From Flavobacteriales bacterium (GTDB lineage: Bacteria; Bacteroidota; Bacteroidia; Flavobacteriales_F; PHOS-HE28): a stretch of DNA of 64,000 bases. Under the pieces are notes generated by a model. The model did not search any database, was not told the DNA's origin, and worked only from the letters and a program-made list of their open reading frames with translations. Location: the NCBI GenBank assembly GCA_016717225.1, contig JADKGB010000033.1, positions 1-64,000 on the forward strand, read 5' to 3'. Shown here in pieces: positions 1 through 9,477 of this stretch. The first letter of the stretch is position 1. Each line of letters opens with the position of its first letter. The translations under genes were made by a program, and so were the position numbers.

Positions 1-420
1 CACGCAGCCGTTGTTGTTCCCCGTTGTGTTCCTCGCGCGAACCAGGTGACGGAGTAGGGCGAACCGATGCAGTGTCAGTACATCACCGGCCACGGGTCCT
101 GCCGTTTGCAGATCGAGGTCCACAGCGCAGTTGTCCGTGGCGGTCGCAGCTACAGGCATCACACGTCGCACGTGGCGGATGATCCGATAGCGTATCGTTG
201 GCCGGGCAGGTGACGTCGGGTCATCGTTGTCCGTCACCGTGATCAGGAAATTCTACGCGGTCGAATTCGGTTCCATCGTTGCGGTATAGGTCACCGTAGT
301 GGTGCGACCGGGGAAGACATCTCCACTGGCGTATGTGCTGGTGAGCGTCGCCGAGCAATTATCCGAAGCGGTAGGTGCCGTCCAAGTGATGGTAGCCCCG
401 CCAGAAACACTAGCGGTGTT
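1..420 (-). pseudogene. Out-of-frame continuation of the HYR adhesin
   Basis: The minus strand keeps coding for HYR-like sequence after the main reading frame is lost near 421. In a shifted frame it reads ASVSGGATITWTAPTASDNC, followed by a typical TYASGDVFPGRTTTVTYTAT strand, then an in-frame TAG near 260, and NFLITVTDNDDP beyond it. Restoring one C in the CCC run (plus-strand GGG at 421-423) rejoins the frames. Further shifts occur below 240. This is therefore the C-terminal part of the same protein, and the expected sorting tail lies outside the window. Whether it is a real pseudogene or a consensus error cannot be told from sequence alone. Confidence 0.7.
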
Positions 421-3400
421 GGGCTGTCAATATTCCCAGGCAGCCCATTGACCGCTGGAGCCTGGTTATCGATCACCTCCACTACGAAGGTGCAGAACCC
501 AGCCGGTGCGTTGGTGCCGTCCGTTGCGGTGTACGTTACAGGGGTATGCCCGACAGGGAAGAAGTCGCCGCTCAATTGACCGACTGGCAGCGTCATCAGG
601 GAAGAACAATTGTCGGTAGCAACAGGAGCGGCATAGGTTACGGCCGCTCCGCAAAGACCTACCGTGGAGGTGGCTGAAATGGTATCGGGGCAATACGTGA
701 ACGTCGCCGGGGTCGTGTCGTCCACATGCACATTGAAGCCGCACGTGACCACTTGTCCGGCGGGATCCGTCGCGGTGAATTCAACAGGCGTATCGCCAAT
801 GGGGAAGAGACTTCCGCTTATCGGCCCGAGCGTTTGCGTGAGCGCGGCAGAGCAATTATCCGAAGCCGTTGGGGATGTGAAGGTGACATACGCACCACAA
901 GCGTTCGTCGCGGCATCCACATTCATGTCAACCGGACAGTTGGCGAGCGTTGGGATGATGTTGTCAACGACCGTTACTGTGAAGGCACAGCTCCTGAGCC
1001 TGCCGGAAAGATCCGTAGCCCTGTGGAGAACGATCGTGGTACCAATGGGGAACAGCGAACCGGAGGGCGGTCCCGCGATGCGGATCACGGTCAGCGCGCC
1101 GTCGCAATTGTCAGTGGCACTGGGAGGCGTGTAGATGTGGATCGCTCCACATGCTCCGGCATCTGCGTTCAAGGTGATATCGGTCGGGCAGGGTTGCAGC
1201 GTTGGCTTGATTGTATCGGTCACCCGCACATTGAATGTGCACGGAGGGTGCCTGTTCGCATTGCTGTCCGTTACCCGCCAGGTCTGCACCGTTGTGCCTT
1301 GCGGGAATGCCGACCCACTGGTATAGCCTGTGCCATCGATCTGCACCGGTTGCCCACCAGGTAGGGGCAGGTCATCGCTCACTGGCGGCGTCGCATAGTT
1401 GAAGACCTGCGCGCAGTTGGCTTGGGTACTATAGAGTGTCTGGTTCGCAGGGCAGGTGATCGTGGGTGCGCCATTGCTGATCACCGTCACAGTGAAGGTG
1501 CAGGTGGAAGTACCACCGTTCGGACCTGTAGCCGTGTACGTGATGGTGTGAGTGCCGATCAAGAAGAATGATCCCGGTGCTTGGCCTGCGGTCTGCGCAA
1601 CTGTGGCTGCACCGCAATTGTCCGTGGCGGTCGGTGCCGTCCAAGTGGCGTTAGCGCCAGTGCCCGCGAGCGGTGCTTGTACGCTGATGTTGCTCGGGCA
1701 TCCGGTGATCACAGGGTTCTGAAGGTCCTGCACGATCACGCTGAAGACACAGTTCACCGAGTTGTTGGAACTGTCGGTGGCCAGGTATTTCACTTGGGTA
1801 GTGCCGACCGGGAAGAAGGCCCCGCTCGCAAGACCTTCGGTGAGGTCCACCCGGAACAAACAGTTATCGTTGAACGTCGGCAGCGCGTAGGTGACGTTCG
1901 CTCCGCAAGCACCCGCGTCAGCAGGAACGGTGATATCCCCGGGGCAGCTGACCACCGTGGGGAATTGGGTGTCGACCACCGTGATGGTGAATGAACAGGT
2001 GCTGATATTCCCTGAGGCATCCGAGAAGGTGAATGTGCGCGTGGTTACCCCGACCGGGTATTCGTTCGGAGCGAGCAATGCGGGGACAACATTGCCATCG
2101 ACATCGGCGATAGCGATCACATTGATCGCGCTTAGTACGATTCCGCAATTGTCGGTGGCCGTGGGCGGCGCGAAATTGTAGATGGCGCTGCACTCGCCCG
2201 GATCGGCGTTCATCGAGATGTTCGAAGGGCAACCCGTGATCACTGGCGCGGTATTGTCGGCCGCGGTGATCGTTACGTTGCAGGTGGTGGAGTTTCCCGA
2301 TGCATCGGTTGCAGTGATCGTGACTACGTGGATCCCCCTGTTCACGAGGGTGCCGGCTATAGGGAATTGGCTCCACGTGAGCGAAGCGGAGCAGTTGTCC
2401 GTTCCGGCAGCGCCCGGCAAGAGGTTCGGCAAAGCGACTTGGCAGGTGGCACCCACATAGATCGTTTGCGCGGGTGGGCACGTGGTGATCACCGGCGCGG
2501 TGTTGTCCCCGACCTGTACAGTTTGGATCCCGCTCAAAGCGCCCCCGCACCCCGTAACACCCACGCGAGCCCGATACTGCGTGGTGACCAACAGGTTCGA
2601 AAAGGGCAACGTAGCTGTGGTATTGGCGATCGCGGTGCTGGTCGCGAACCCATCGGTGCTCATCAGCCAACCGGTAACGGTACCCGTGTAGCCGGAAAGG
2701 GTCAACGTCCCGGAATTGTTGCCGGGACAGATCATGCTGTTGGCGGAAGAAGTGATCGAACCACCTACCGGCGCAGCCTCGACGTTGATGGAATTGCTGC
2801 TGGCAGTGGTGCAGGGCGGTGTGCCAACCGTATAGGTGATCGATACCGGGCCGGAAAGGCCTGTTGGGTCGAATGTGCTGCCGGAAACACCGGTGCCGGA
2901 CCATGTGCCCCCCAGGTCGTTCCCGTATTCATAGTAGACACCATCCACATCGAAGGAAGGGCTTGTAGCCGAACGGGTAATGCGGAGGTAACGCGTTGGT
3001 GTTGTGAGTACGATGGAGGTGTAAACATCCGTGGTGGAAGAAGTGGTGAACGCACTCTGCGCTATGGTTGGTGGATTGGCCGTGCCTACCAGCGTTGTTG
3101 CCGTTGCTCCACTGCCGTTCGCATTCCAGAGCAAGCTGATGATGCCACCGACAGGAACGGTGACCCCGAGATCCACGGTAACGTAGCCGTTGGCGGTGTT
3201 GAACTGTGCGTAGTTGCCCAGGACACCACCGAGAATGCTTGGTGGGCTGAATACGTTGCTGGAGGTTACTACCGACGCGGCATTGCCGGTCTGGTATGGT
3301 GTCACCAAGGTGCTCAGGTCGAGCGGGGCGGCATTGGAGCACATGGTAGCCGGTGCGTTCCAGAAGGAAATATCCACGCCGGCCAAGGCGGGTATCGATC

Positions 3401-4826
3401 CTTTCACCAAAAAGCCGTTCAGGTCGTTAGGACCGGTGAGCGAAAGCGCCGCGCAGGCGAGGTTGGCTTTGTAGGAGCCGGCAAGTATGAAGTTGCCTTG
3501 GTCATCGGCGGTGATGGCGGTGGCTGATGCATCATTGGAACTGATCAGGTCTTCCAGGCTGGCACCAGAGCCCGTTGGGCGGAAGCTGGCCATGAAGGGC
3601 TGGATCTTTCCGTTGGTTGACGTGATCGAGCGGGTGCCCATGGTGAGATCATCCTTGAACTTGCCGACCACATGCACCACCCCATTTTGGCCAACGGCCA
3701 AGTCCCTTCCCCCGGTGGTGTGGTGGGGGCCCGTGGAGGTGCCTTTGTTCACCCACACGAATTGACCGGTGGCTCTTTCGATGCGGCCGAGGTAGAAGAA
3801 GTCGTGGCTTGTGGAACTCACCGATCCCACCCCGGCGAATGTGGCGGGTCCATGCGTCAATCCTGTGAGGTAGAGCGCGCCGCAGCCAACCGCCAGCTTC
3901 GAAGGTGCTTGTTCAATGGCATCGCTCCATTCGCTCACCGTGGTGGTCCACGCGTGTGTACCCGAGGTTGTGAAGGCTGTTACCCGCTGATCCCATTCGT
4001 CGGCGGCCGAAGCGCTCCCGAGAATTAGGCCAGTAGGCCCATACCAGAGAAGGTCGTTGTCCTTGGTCCGGCAGGCCACATAAACGCCATCATCATCCGC
4101 CACCACGCTGTTGGCCAGTTCATCCTGCCCGCTGCCACCGGAGATCAGCGATTGCCCAACTCCGAGCAGGCTGTATTTCGCCAGAACGAGGTTGAGTTTG
4201 CCGTTCGGCAGGCTCGCTGGGATGCTTCCAAAAGCAGTGGTGATGTTGGTCTTTACGGTACCGAACGCGTATACGCCGCTGCTGGAAACAGCGACCCCCA
4301 CCGGCCTTTCATCGCTCGTTCCGCCGAGTTTCGTGCACCAGCGAAGGAGGCCCGCAGGAGTATAGGAGGCTACGAACCAGTCTTCACCACCGGAACTGAT
4401 CAAGATACCTGCGCCCAAAGCGGATAGCCCGTGCAGGTCGATGGTATTCTTGAACCAACCGGTGATGTAGATGTTTCCGGCTGCATCTAACGCTACACCC
4501 GTGGCTTGGCTTTCACCTGCGCCGCTGGGCGTGAAGCCCCACGCCACAGCCCCGGCTGCGTTGTACTTCACCAAGAAGGCATCCTGGTTCCCTATAACCG
4601 TGCCTAAGGAGACGGAGATCGCGCCATCGCTCTTCGTGTACCCAACGGCATAGACCGCACCGGTGCCATTGTCGGTCACCAGGTCGGCGACTTCCTCATC
4701 GTCGGTGCCGTTGATCCCTTGCGCCCACGCCCAGGAATAGGATTGCGCGAACGCTCCCTCATCCGCTCCAATGCTTGCAAGCAGGAGAAAGAGACAGTAG
4801 CATGAAAGTCTTAGCGTCTTGGGCAT
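291..4826 (-). CDS. Giant secreted HYR-repeat / SBBP surface protein
   Basis: The 1511-residue reading frame starts with a signal peptide (MPKTLRLSCYCLFLLLASIG, cleavage after AFAQ). Residues about 30-480 are SBBP-type beta-propeller repeats (GNIYITGWFKN, GGSGQDELANSVV). Residues about 490-640 form a discoidin-like beta domain. From about 770 there are at least eight HYR (hyalin) repeats, each opening with a D-x3-P-x3-CP pattern (DNTAPVITTCP, DTQFPTVVSCP, DTIKPTLQPCP) and carrying a TATDNC core. HYR arrays in this phylum are cell-surface or adhesion modules usually exported by T9SS. No sorting tail is seen because the frame breaks in the ninth HYR repeat near position 421; the last ~45 residues given by this frame are not native. 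It is divergent from the sigma-factor gene. Binding partner unknown. Confidence 0.85.
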   Translation of the reverse strand: MPKTLRLSCYCLFLLLASIGADEGAFAQSYSWAWAQGINGTDDEEVADLVTDNGTGAVYAVGYTKSDGAISVSLGTVIGNQDAFLVKYNAAGAVAWGFTPSGAGESQATGVALDAAGNIYITGWFKNTIDLHGLSALGAGILISSGGEDWFVASYTPAGLLRWCTKLGGTSDERPVGVAVSSSGVYAFGTVKTNITTAFGSIPASLPNGKLNLVLAKYSLLGVGQSLISGGSGQDELANSVVADDDGVYVACRTKDNDLLWYGPTGLILGSASAADEWDQRVTAFTTSGTHAWTTTVSEWSDAIEQAPSKLAVGCGALYLTGLTHGPATFAGVGSVSSTSHDFFYLGRIERATGQFVWVNKGTSTGPHHTTGGRDLAVGQNGVVHVVGKFKDDLTMGTRSITSTNGKIQPFMASFRPTGSGASLEDLISSNDASATAITADDQGNFILAGSYKANLACAALSLTGPNDLNGFLVKGSIPALAGVDISFWNAPATMCSNAAPLDLSTLVTPYQTGNAASVVTSSNVFSPPSILGGVLGNYAQFNTANGYVTVDLGVTVPVGGIISLLWNANGSGATATTLVGTANPPTIAQSAFTTSSTTDVYTSIVLTTPTRYLRITRSATSPSFDVDGVYYEYGNDLGGTWSGTGVSGSTFDPTGLSGPVSITYTVGTPPCTTASSNSINVEAAPVGGSITSSANSMICPGNNSGTLTLSGYTGTVTGWLMSTDGFATSTAIANTTATLPFSNLLVTTQYRARVGVTGCGGALSGIQTVQVGDNTAPVITTCPPAQTIYVGATCQVALPNLLPGAAGTDNCSASLTWSQFPIAGTLVNRGIHVVTITATDASGNSTTCNVTITAADNTAPVITGCPSNISMNADPGECSAIYNFAPPTATDNCGIVLSAINVIAIADVDGNVVPALLAPNEYPVGVTTRTFTFSDASGNISTCSFTITVVDTQFPTVVSCPGDITVPADAGACGANVTYALPTFNDNCLFRVDLTEGLASGAFFPVGTTQVKYLATDSSNNSVNCVFSVIVQDLQNPVITGCPSNISVQAPLAGTGANATWTAPTATDNCGAATVAQTAGQAPGSFFLIGTHTITYTATGPNGGTSTCTFTVTVISNGAPTITCPANQTLYSTQANCAQVFNYATPPVSDDLPLPGGQPVQIDGTGYTSGSAFPQGTTVQTWRVTDSNANRHPPCTFNVRVTDTIKPTLQPCPTDITLNADAGACGAIHIYTPPSATDNCDGALTVIRIAGPPSGSLFPIGTTIVLHRATDLSGRLRSCAFTVTVVDNIIPTLANCPVDMNVDAATNACGAYVTFTSPTASDNCSAALTQTLGPISGSLFPIGDTPVEFTATDPAGQVVTCGFNVHVDDTTPATFTYCPDTISATSTVGLCGAAVTYAAPVATDNCSSLMTLPVGQLSGDFFPVGHTPVTYTATDGTNAPAGFCTFVVEVIDNQAPAVNGLPGNIDSPTPLVFLAGLPSLGRHLPLRIIARRRSPAHTPVEMSSPVAPLR

Positions 4827-4988
4827 CCGTCGTTCATTTTCAGTCGTTCATGGGCTGTCCAGGCCCATTTAGAGTTGCGGTTTTAACGGTGAATTGGCCA
4901 AAGGGTTCCGCATGGCGCAGGACACTGCCGTGCGGCGGCGATACGTTACCCTTGCCGCGGCCACGCATTACATGCCTGCACAAGGGAG

Positions 4989-5525
4989 ATGGAGTTACAG
5001 CACGAGGAGGCCGTAATACGGGCGGCACAAGCCGATGCCCAGCGGTTTGCGCCGCTTTACGACCACTATTTCACCACCATTTTTCGTTTCGTCCACCGCC
5101 GGGCCGGGGAACGGGAGCTCAGTGCCGACCTGACGCAACAAACCTTCCTGAAAGCCATGCTGGCCTTGCCGAAGTATACCTTCCAAGGCTTGCCCTTCAG
5201 GGCTTGGTTGTACCGGATCGCACTGAATGAATTGCGTATGCACTGGCGCAAGAAGAAAGAGGTGGTCATGGATCTTGGCTGGGCTGAAGTGAAACCCTTG
5301 GCCGATGAATGTGGCGTGGCCCAGCAAGAAGAGGAAATGCAGTTGATAGCCAGCGGCCTGGGGCGCTTGAAGCCGGAACAAGCCCAATTGATCGAACTCC
5401 GCTATTTCGACGGGTTGTCGTTCGCCGAAGTTGGACAGGTCCTGGGCATTGGGGAAGATGCCGCCAAAATGCGCACGCACCGTGTACTGGCCGTATTGCG
5501 CGAATACCTTGCACCTGCCACATGA
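4989..5525 (+). CDS. ECF-type RNA polymerase sigma factor
   Basis: A 178-residue protein of the length expected for a group 4 (ECF) sigma-70 factor. Region 2 is visible at about residues 22-60 (YDHYFTTIFRFVHRRAG...DLTQQTFLKAM) with the following FRAWLYRIALNELR segment. Region 4 is at about 125-172, including LKPEQAQLIELRYFDGLSF and the helix-turn-helix AEVGQVLGIGEDAAKMRTHR. It directs RNA polymerase to a dedicated promoter set. The stop overlaps the start of the next small membrane protein (ATGA), suggesting translational coupling and perhaps control by that partner. The target regulon cannot be read from the sequence. Confidence 0.92.
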   Translation: MELQHEEAVIRAAQADAQRFAPLYDHYFTTIFRFVHRRAGERELSADLTQQTFLKAMLALPKYTFQGLPFRAWLYRIALNELRMHWRKKKEVVMDLGWAEVKPLADECGVAQQEEEMQLIASGLGRLKPEQAQLIELRYFDGLSFAEVGQVLGIGEDAAKMRTHRVLAVLREYLAPAT

Positions 5526-5782
5526 GCCCTCGCTACCGCATATCGCCCAAGGGCCCGCAGAAACTCACGGACGCCGAGATCGGCGCCCACAAGGATGGCA
5601 GAGGGCTGTACTACAATTACCACAAGGCGGTTAAGCCGTTGTACAAGAAACCATTGTACAGGGATCCCCGCGCCTTCGTCGCCTTGCTGATCATTGTGTT
5701 GCTCGCGATACTGGTAAGCGAAGTGGCATTGAAGGAAGAGCAGGAAAAGAAGCCTTCAGCAACACCGCAACGTACGCGTTGA
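5522..5782 (+). CDS. Small single-pass membrane protein coupled to the sigma factor
   Basis: An 86-residue protein whose ATG overlaps the sigma-factor TGA (ATGA). Its N-terminal 50 residues are basic and polar (KGPQKLTDAEIGAHKDGRG), followed by one transmembrane helix (AFVALLIIVLLAILVSEVAL) and a short charged tail. I do not recognise the family. The position and topology fit a membrane partner of the ECF factor, such as a minimal anti-sigma factor, but no zinc-binding ZAS motif (HxxxCxxC) is present, so that role is only an inference. A strong hairpin terminator follows, ending the two-gene unit. Confidence 0.7.
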   Translation: MSPRYRISPKGPQKLTDAEIGAHKDGRGLYYNYHKAVKPLYKKPLYRDPRAFVALLIIVLLAILVSEVALKEEQEKKPSATPQRTR

Positions 5783-5789
5783 AAGCGCC

Positions 5790-5824
5790 GAAGCCCGCAC
5801 GTACATTGGGCACGTGCGGGCTTC
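5790..5824. terminator. Bidirectional hairpin terminator
   Basis: A perfect 13-bp stem (GAAGCCCGCACGT, 5790-5802, with its complement at 5812-5824) and a 9-base loop lie between the convergent sigma-factor operon and the T9SS gene, so the hairpin can serve both strands. Confidence 0.85.
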
Positions 5825-5843
5825 GTTCAGGAGCTGATCGTCG

Positions 5844-7049
5844 TTAGCGGATCACGCGCTTCGTCAATTGTCGATCACCATGGCGCACAGACAGGATATA
5901 GAGGCCTTCGGACATGTTACCCACCGTTGCAAGCGTATTGAAGTGCTTTTGAACCGAGGGACGCGTCTCTTTCCAGATAGGTTGACCTGCGGCGGTATAC
6001 AGTACTAGTTCAAGAGGTGCGGCCGCAGTCGGTAGCTCAAGCTGGATATTGAAGCCGTTCCCGTTCGCCAGGACCCGTGCCTCCAATGACCCGTTGGCCA
6101 GTGCCTCGATGCCTGTTGAAAGACCCTCAACTGAGCCTGCATGCTCGGTGCTGTTCAGCTCGATCGAATAGTCACCTTCGTTCGCCGCGGTCCACACATC
6201 GTTCACGATCATGACGTCGTCCGTGGAACCGATGATCGGAATGGAGAGAACGATCTGTTGCTCGTCGCTAATCCAAGCGGAAGCGGAGTTTGCGATACTC
6301 TTCAAGCCCGTACCATGGAACACCTGGTAGGTAAAGTCACCATTCGTGATCTCGGCGCCTACCTTCTCGATCGGCAAGTACTCGGCAACATTACCGGGCT
6401 GTTCGGGAAGGCCGAGTTGCACCACATCAGCAGCAGGCCAGCGCACCGTGAAATTCAGGTCCGTAACCCAGCCGAAGAAGTTGTCATGCGGTGTGAGCAA
6501 CACGTCCAATGCACCGGTACCTGCATCATTGGAACGGATATCGATCGTGGGCATGGCGCTTTGATACAATATTCCTGTGCGGGGTTCGCCGTTCAAGGAG
6601 CAGAAAAAATCCCGATTGTTCGCACTGGTCCATGCATCATTGACGATACGGATGTCAGCATTTTCTTCAAGTATGTCGATGGTCATGAACGGGTATTCCC
6701 GGCGGCCGATCCAAGCCGCTTCAACATCACTCATGGCGGTTAATCCAACAGCGTTGAAAGTGCGATACATGTATGCCCCGTTCTGCATTACAGCCGATGG
6801 GGATGCAATGAAATAATCAGTTGCGGGAAACAACCGCACCGCGGTATCCAGGGCCATTCCGGCAGAAGCATTCCATCGCACGGTGAAGGTGAGGTTGGAG
6901 ATCACACCATCAAAAGGGCCATCAGGTCGGACGCGGAATTCCAATTGGCCTTTTCCGTTATTGGCCATGGTCAGGTCAACTGTCGGTAATTGGCCATAGA
7001 TAGGCTGCAGAGAGGCGAGGGCTATCGACGAGAGGGTCCATGTTTTCAT
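5844..7049 (-). CDS. Secreted two-domain protein with T9SS sorting tail
   Basis: A 401-residue protein with a signal peptide (MKTWTLSSIALASLQPIYG). It contains two tandem homologous beta-rich units, starting at about 23 (LPTVDLTMANNGKGQLEFRV) and about 163 (MPTIDIRSNDAGTGALDVLL). Both carry FTVRW and IVNDAWTSAN/IVNDVWTAAN motifs and resemble cohesin-like folds. The C-terminal ~80 residues are a type A T9SS sorting domain (LELVLYTAAGQPIWKE ... GLYILSVRHGDRQLTKRVIR). It should be exported through the T9SS and attached to or released from the surface. Ligand unknown. It is convergent with the sigma-factor operon. Confidence 0.8.
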   Translation of the reverse strand: MKTWTLSSIALASLQPIYGQLPTVDLTMANNGKGQLEFRVRPDGPFDGVISNLTFTVRWNASAGMALDTAVRLFPATDYFIASPSAVMQNGAYMYRTFNAVGLTAMSDVEAAWIGRREYPFMTIDILEENADIRIVNDAWTSANNRDFFCSLNGEPRTGILYQSAMPTIDIRSNDAGTGALDVLLTPHDNFFGWVTDLNFTVRWPAADVVQLGLPEQPGNVAEYLPIEKVGAEITNGDFTYQVFHGTGLKSIANSASAWISDEQQIVLSIPIIGSTDDVMIVNDVWTAANEGDYSIELNSTEHAGSVEGLSTGIEALANGSLEARVLANGNGFNIQLELPTAAAPLELVLYTAAGQPIWKETRPSVQKHFNTLATVGNMSEGLYILSVRHGDRQLTKRVIR

Positions 7050-7185
7050 GGCGAGCGAAGATTAGTTCGCTCCTCTCTACGCTGATCCGGGTCAAAGGTT
7101 CGCTCGAAAATCCCGATCCAAGGCCATTTCCGCCATAGAAGCACAAGGACCGCGTTCTATTCCCTTCTGGAATAGTCGAGCGAAG

Positions 7186-9252
7186 TCACGGCAATTGCTG
7201 TAATCGTGTGTTGTTTGGCGAAGTACCCCCAATGTTCACCAATGTAGGATCACGGTCATTGGCCTCCCCGACATACTTCACAAGACCATCCAGATTGACA
7301 TCTTCACGCCGATACCCTGATGTCGTATTGGTTGGTGTAGTGCCACCTACAGCAACCAGGATCACGTCACGGTCATTGCCTGATCCGGTATATTTCAATT
7401 CACCGTCCCCGGTCACATTGCCGCCCCACATCAACATCTTGCCGCCGGTCAGTTTTTGGGCACTTGTTCCGTAGGTTGCGTTGGAAGGAAGGGTAAAGTC
7501 CACCAAAGACGTGGCTATAGAAACAGCCACCGGGTCGGCTGTCATCACGCCCAAATGGTTCCGATGTCGCACGGTCAAATAATAGAATTGCCCGGGAACA
7601 CCCATGTCCAAGGAACGCACACCATCGGTTCCCACGATATCACCATCGCGCTGGATCAAGGCGTTCGCCGTAGCCAGGATCACCGTTTGCTCTGAATTGC
7701 TGCGAAGTTCTACCCTCACCCAATCAACAATGGCGTCGTCGCCAGTAACGCTGAGAACGGAAGGGTTGATCGTTTCACCACCGCTTCCCACTTGGGTGTA
7801 TCCCAAGGCGGAGTATGGTTCGGTAAGCAGTACCAAGCCGGAAGATCGAAGTTGATCCTGCATTAGGCTATTGCCAGTAGAATAGGGTCCCTCGAGCATG
7901 GCGCGCAGGGAGATCGAAGCCGGGCGGCTGTATTTGAAAAGCTCGTATCCGATCCCGGTTTGCTCGGCCCTGCAATAAAGGCCAGAAGACAAGGGCGCTA
8001 TCTCGTTGACATTGAACTCTGGCAAACCGGCGATCCGAAGTGTAGAAGCAGCCGTGCCATCCGAACGCCAAAGTTCATCCCCTGATCCGTCGTACCGCAG
8101 GAAATACAGAGTGCCTTGGTGAGTGAACAATCCGAACGGATACCCGGATCCGGCACCTTGTTCCAGATCAGCGGCCACATAAGTGCCCGCATTGGTACCA
8201 TCAGACCTGAAAAGCTCGTATCCCAAAGCAGCATCGAACCCACTGAAGTAGACGATCCCATTGAACTCCGCCAGAAGTCCCACAACTCCGTGGTCGATCC
8301 CAGGACGTAGATCCTTGACCATGGAAGTGCCGCCGACCGTGCCATCGCTTTTCCATAATTCCTGACCCGTACCGCCAACCAGATCCGTACCAGCAAAATA
8401 ATACAAAGGTCCTACCTTGACCATTCGGATCGGAGCATCGAAATTATCCAGGAAATCCACAGGACCTGTACCAGCGACGCTACCGTCGGTGCGCCAGTAT
8501 TTGCTCACATCGTTCTGGTAAATGGAGAAGTAAACATACTGGTCGACAACCGGTATTGGAAGTATAATAACATTGGGTTCTATGAATGCGGTAATGGGAT
8601 AGGTTCCACTTATGCTACCATCACTCCTCCATAGCTCCCTGCCTTGCCCGGTCGTTGTAACGGTAATGATCGCTACCCCGTTGGCAACTCCCGCGAATGC
8701 AATTGAACTACCAAGCCCCGGATCGAATTCGAATAGCTTGGAAGTGCCTGACGAAGTGCCATCCGTGCGCCAAAGCTCGCAACCAGTGGCAGGAGTTCCG
8801 GCTGAGAATAGCAACCACCCACCGACAGCAACACCAATTTTCGGATCTGAACCTGTTGGCCCAGGTTCGATGTCAAGTAACAAGCCTGTTCCGGCAACCG
8901 TGCCATCACTGGCGTACAACTCGGATCCAATACTCGGCGTACTGTAGGAAAAAAGCAATGTGCTTCCAACGTGACCCATGATGGAAGGAACGCTGTTCGG
9001 CTGTTGGCCATCAAATACCAAGTTCGTGGTAGCGTTGGTTCCCGAAGTGGCCCAAAGATCAGCTCCATCGATACCGTCGTCGGCGATAAAATACGCAGTG
9101 CCATCCATCTCGTGGAATTGCGTTGGATCAGAGGACGCGTTCGCCGATTGGGCGTTTATGTCTTTCACCAAGGTGAATTGCGCCGTGCTCGCAGCACGTT
9201 GTAGAACAAGAGCAAAAAGCGCAATGAGAATGCGGGTAAGTATCTGATTCAT
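7186..9252 (-). CDS. ELWxxDGT-repeat secreted protein with dockerin-like C-terminus
   Basis: A 688-residue protein with a signal peptide ending near AAST|AQF. It has at least seven ELW-x-S/T-DGT repeats (ELYASDGTVAGT, ELWRTDGTSSGT, ELWRSDGSISGT, ELWKSDGTVGGT, ELFRSDGTNAGT, ELWRSDGTAAST), a family predicted to form a beta-propeller. The last ~75 residues hold two related units (GELKYTGSGNDRDVILVAVG and GLVKYVGEANDRDPTLVNIG) with the Asp/Asn-rich NLDGLVKY style of a dockerin-like or secreted hemagglutinin tail, which is frequent in Bacteroidota surface proteins. A TACTTTTG promoter element lies 43 bases upstream. Exact function unknown. Confidence 0.82.
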   Translation of the reverse strand: MNQILTRILIALFALVLQRAASTAQFTLVKDINAQSANASSDPTQFHEMDGTAYFIADDGIDGADLWATSGTNATTNLVFDGQQPNSVPSIMGHVGSTLLFSYSTPSIGSELYASDGTVAGTGLLLDIEPGPTGSDPKIGVAVGGWLLFSAGTPATGCELWRTDGTSSGTSKLFEFDPGLGSSIAFAGVANGVAIITVTTTGQGRELWRSDGSISGTYPITAFIEPNVIILPIPVVDQYVYFSIYQNDVSKYWRTDGSVAGTGPVDFLDNFDAPIRMVKVGPLYYFAGTDLVGGTGQELWKSDGTVGGTSMVKDLRPGIDHGVVGLLAEFNGIVYFSGFDAALGYELFRSDGTNAGTYVAADLEQGAGSGYPFGLFTHQGTLYFLRYDGSGDELWRSDGTAASTLRIAGLPEFNVNEIAPLSSGLYCRAEQTGIGYELFKYSRPASISLRAMLEGPYSTGNSLMQDQLRSSGLVLLTEPYSALGYTQVGSGGETINPSVLSVTGDDAIVDWVRVELRSNSEQTVILATANALIQRDGDIVGTDGVRSLDMGVPGQFYYLTVRHRNHLGVMTADPVAVSIATSLVDFTLPSNATYGTSAQKLTGGKMLMWGGNVTGDGELKYTGSGNDRDVILVAVGGTTPTNTTSGYRREDVNLDGLVKYVGEANDRDPTLVNIGGTSPNNTRLQQLP

Positions 9253-9294
9253 GCTCGTATAGGATAATCGGATCCGTTAACGAAAGGGCTTCTT

Positions 9295-9302
9295 CAAAAG
9301 TA
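9295..9302 (-). promoter_or_regulatory. Bacteroidota -7 element (TACTTTTG)
   Basis: The minus strand reads TACTTTTG, an exact TAnnTTTG match, 43 bases before the ELWxxDGT gene. A clear -33 TTTG is not visible, so the call rests on the -7 box and spacing. Confidence 0.4.
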
Positions 9303-9477
9303 GTTTTATTAATCGTTGCGCCAGCCCTTGTGGAATTCATCTTACAGAGCCCGGATGATCCGTGTTCGTTAGGGGGGCGAACTGATCAGGCCTGCGTCTG
9401 AGAGTGGCTGCTTGTTGTTACGCCCTTACGAATGAAGAATGCGAACGGGCTACTTTCAGCGCCTCAAGTTTGTGATC

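Noticed and set aside
1918..2904. 328-codon minus-strand frame rich in His and Arg
   Set aside because: It is a +1 shadow of the HYR repeats in the same strand; the HYR frame has clear family motifs.
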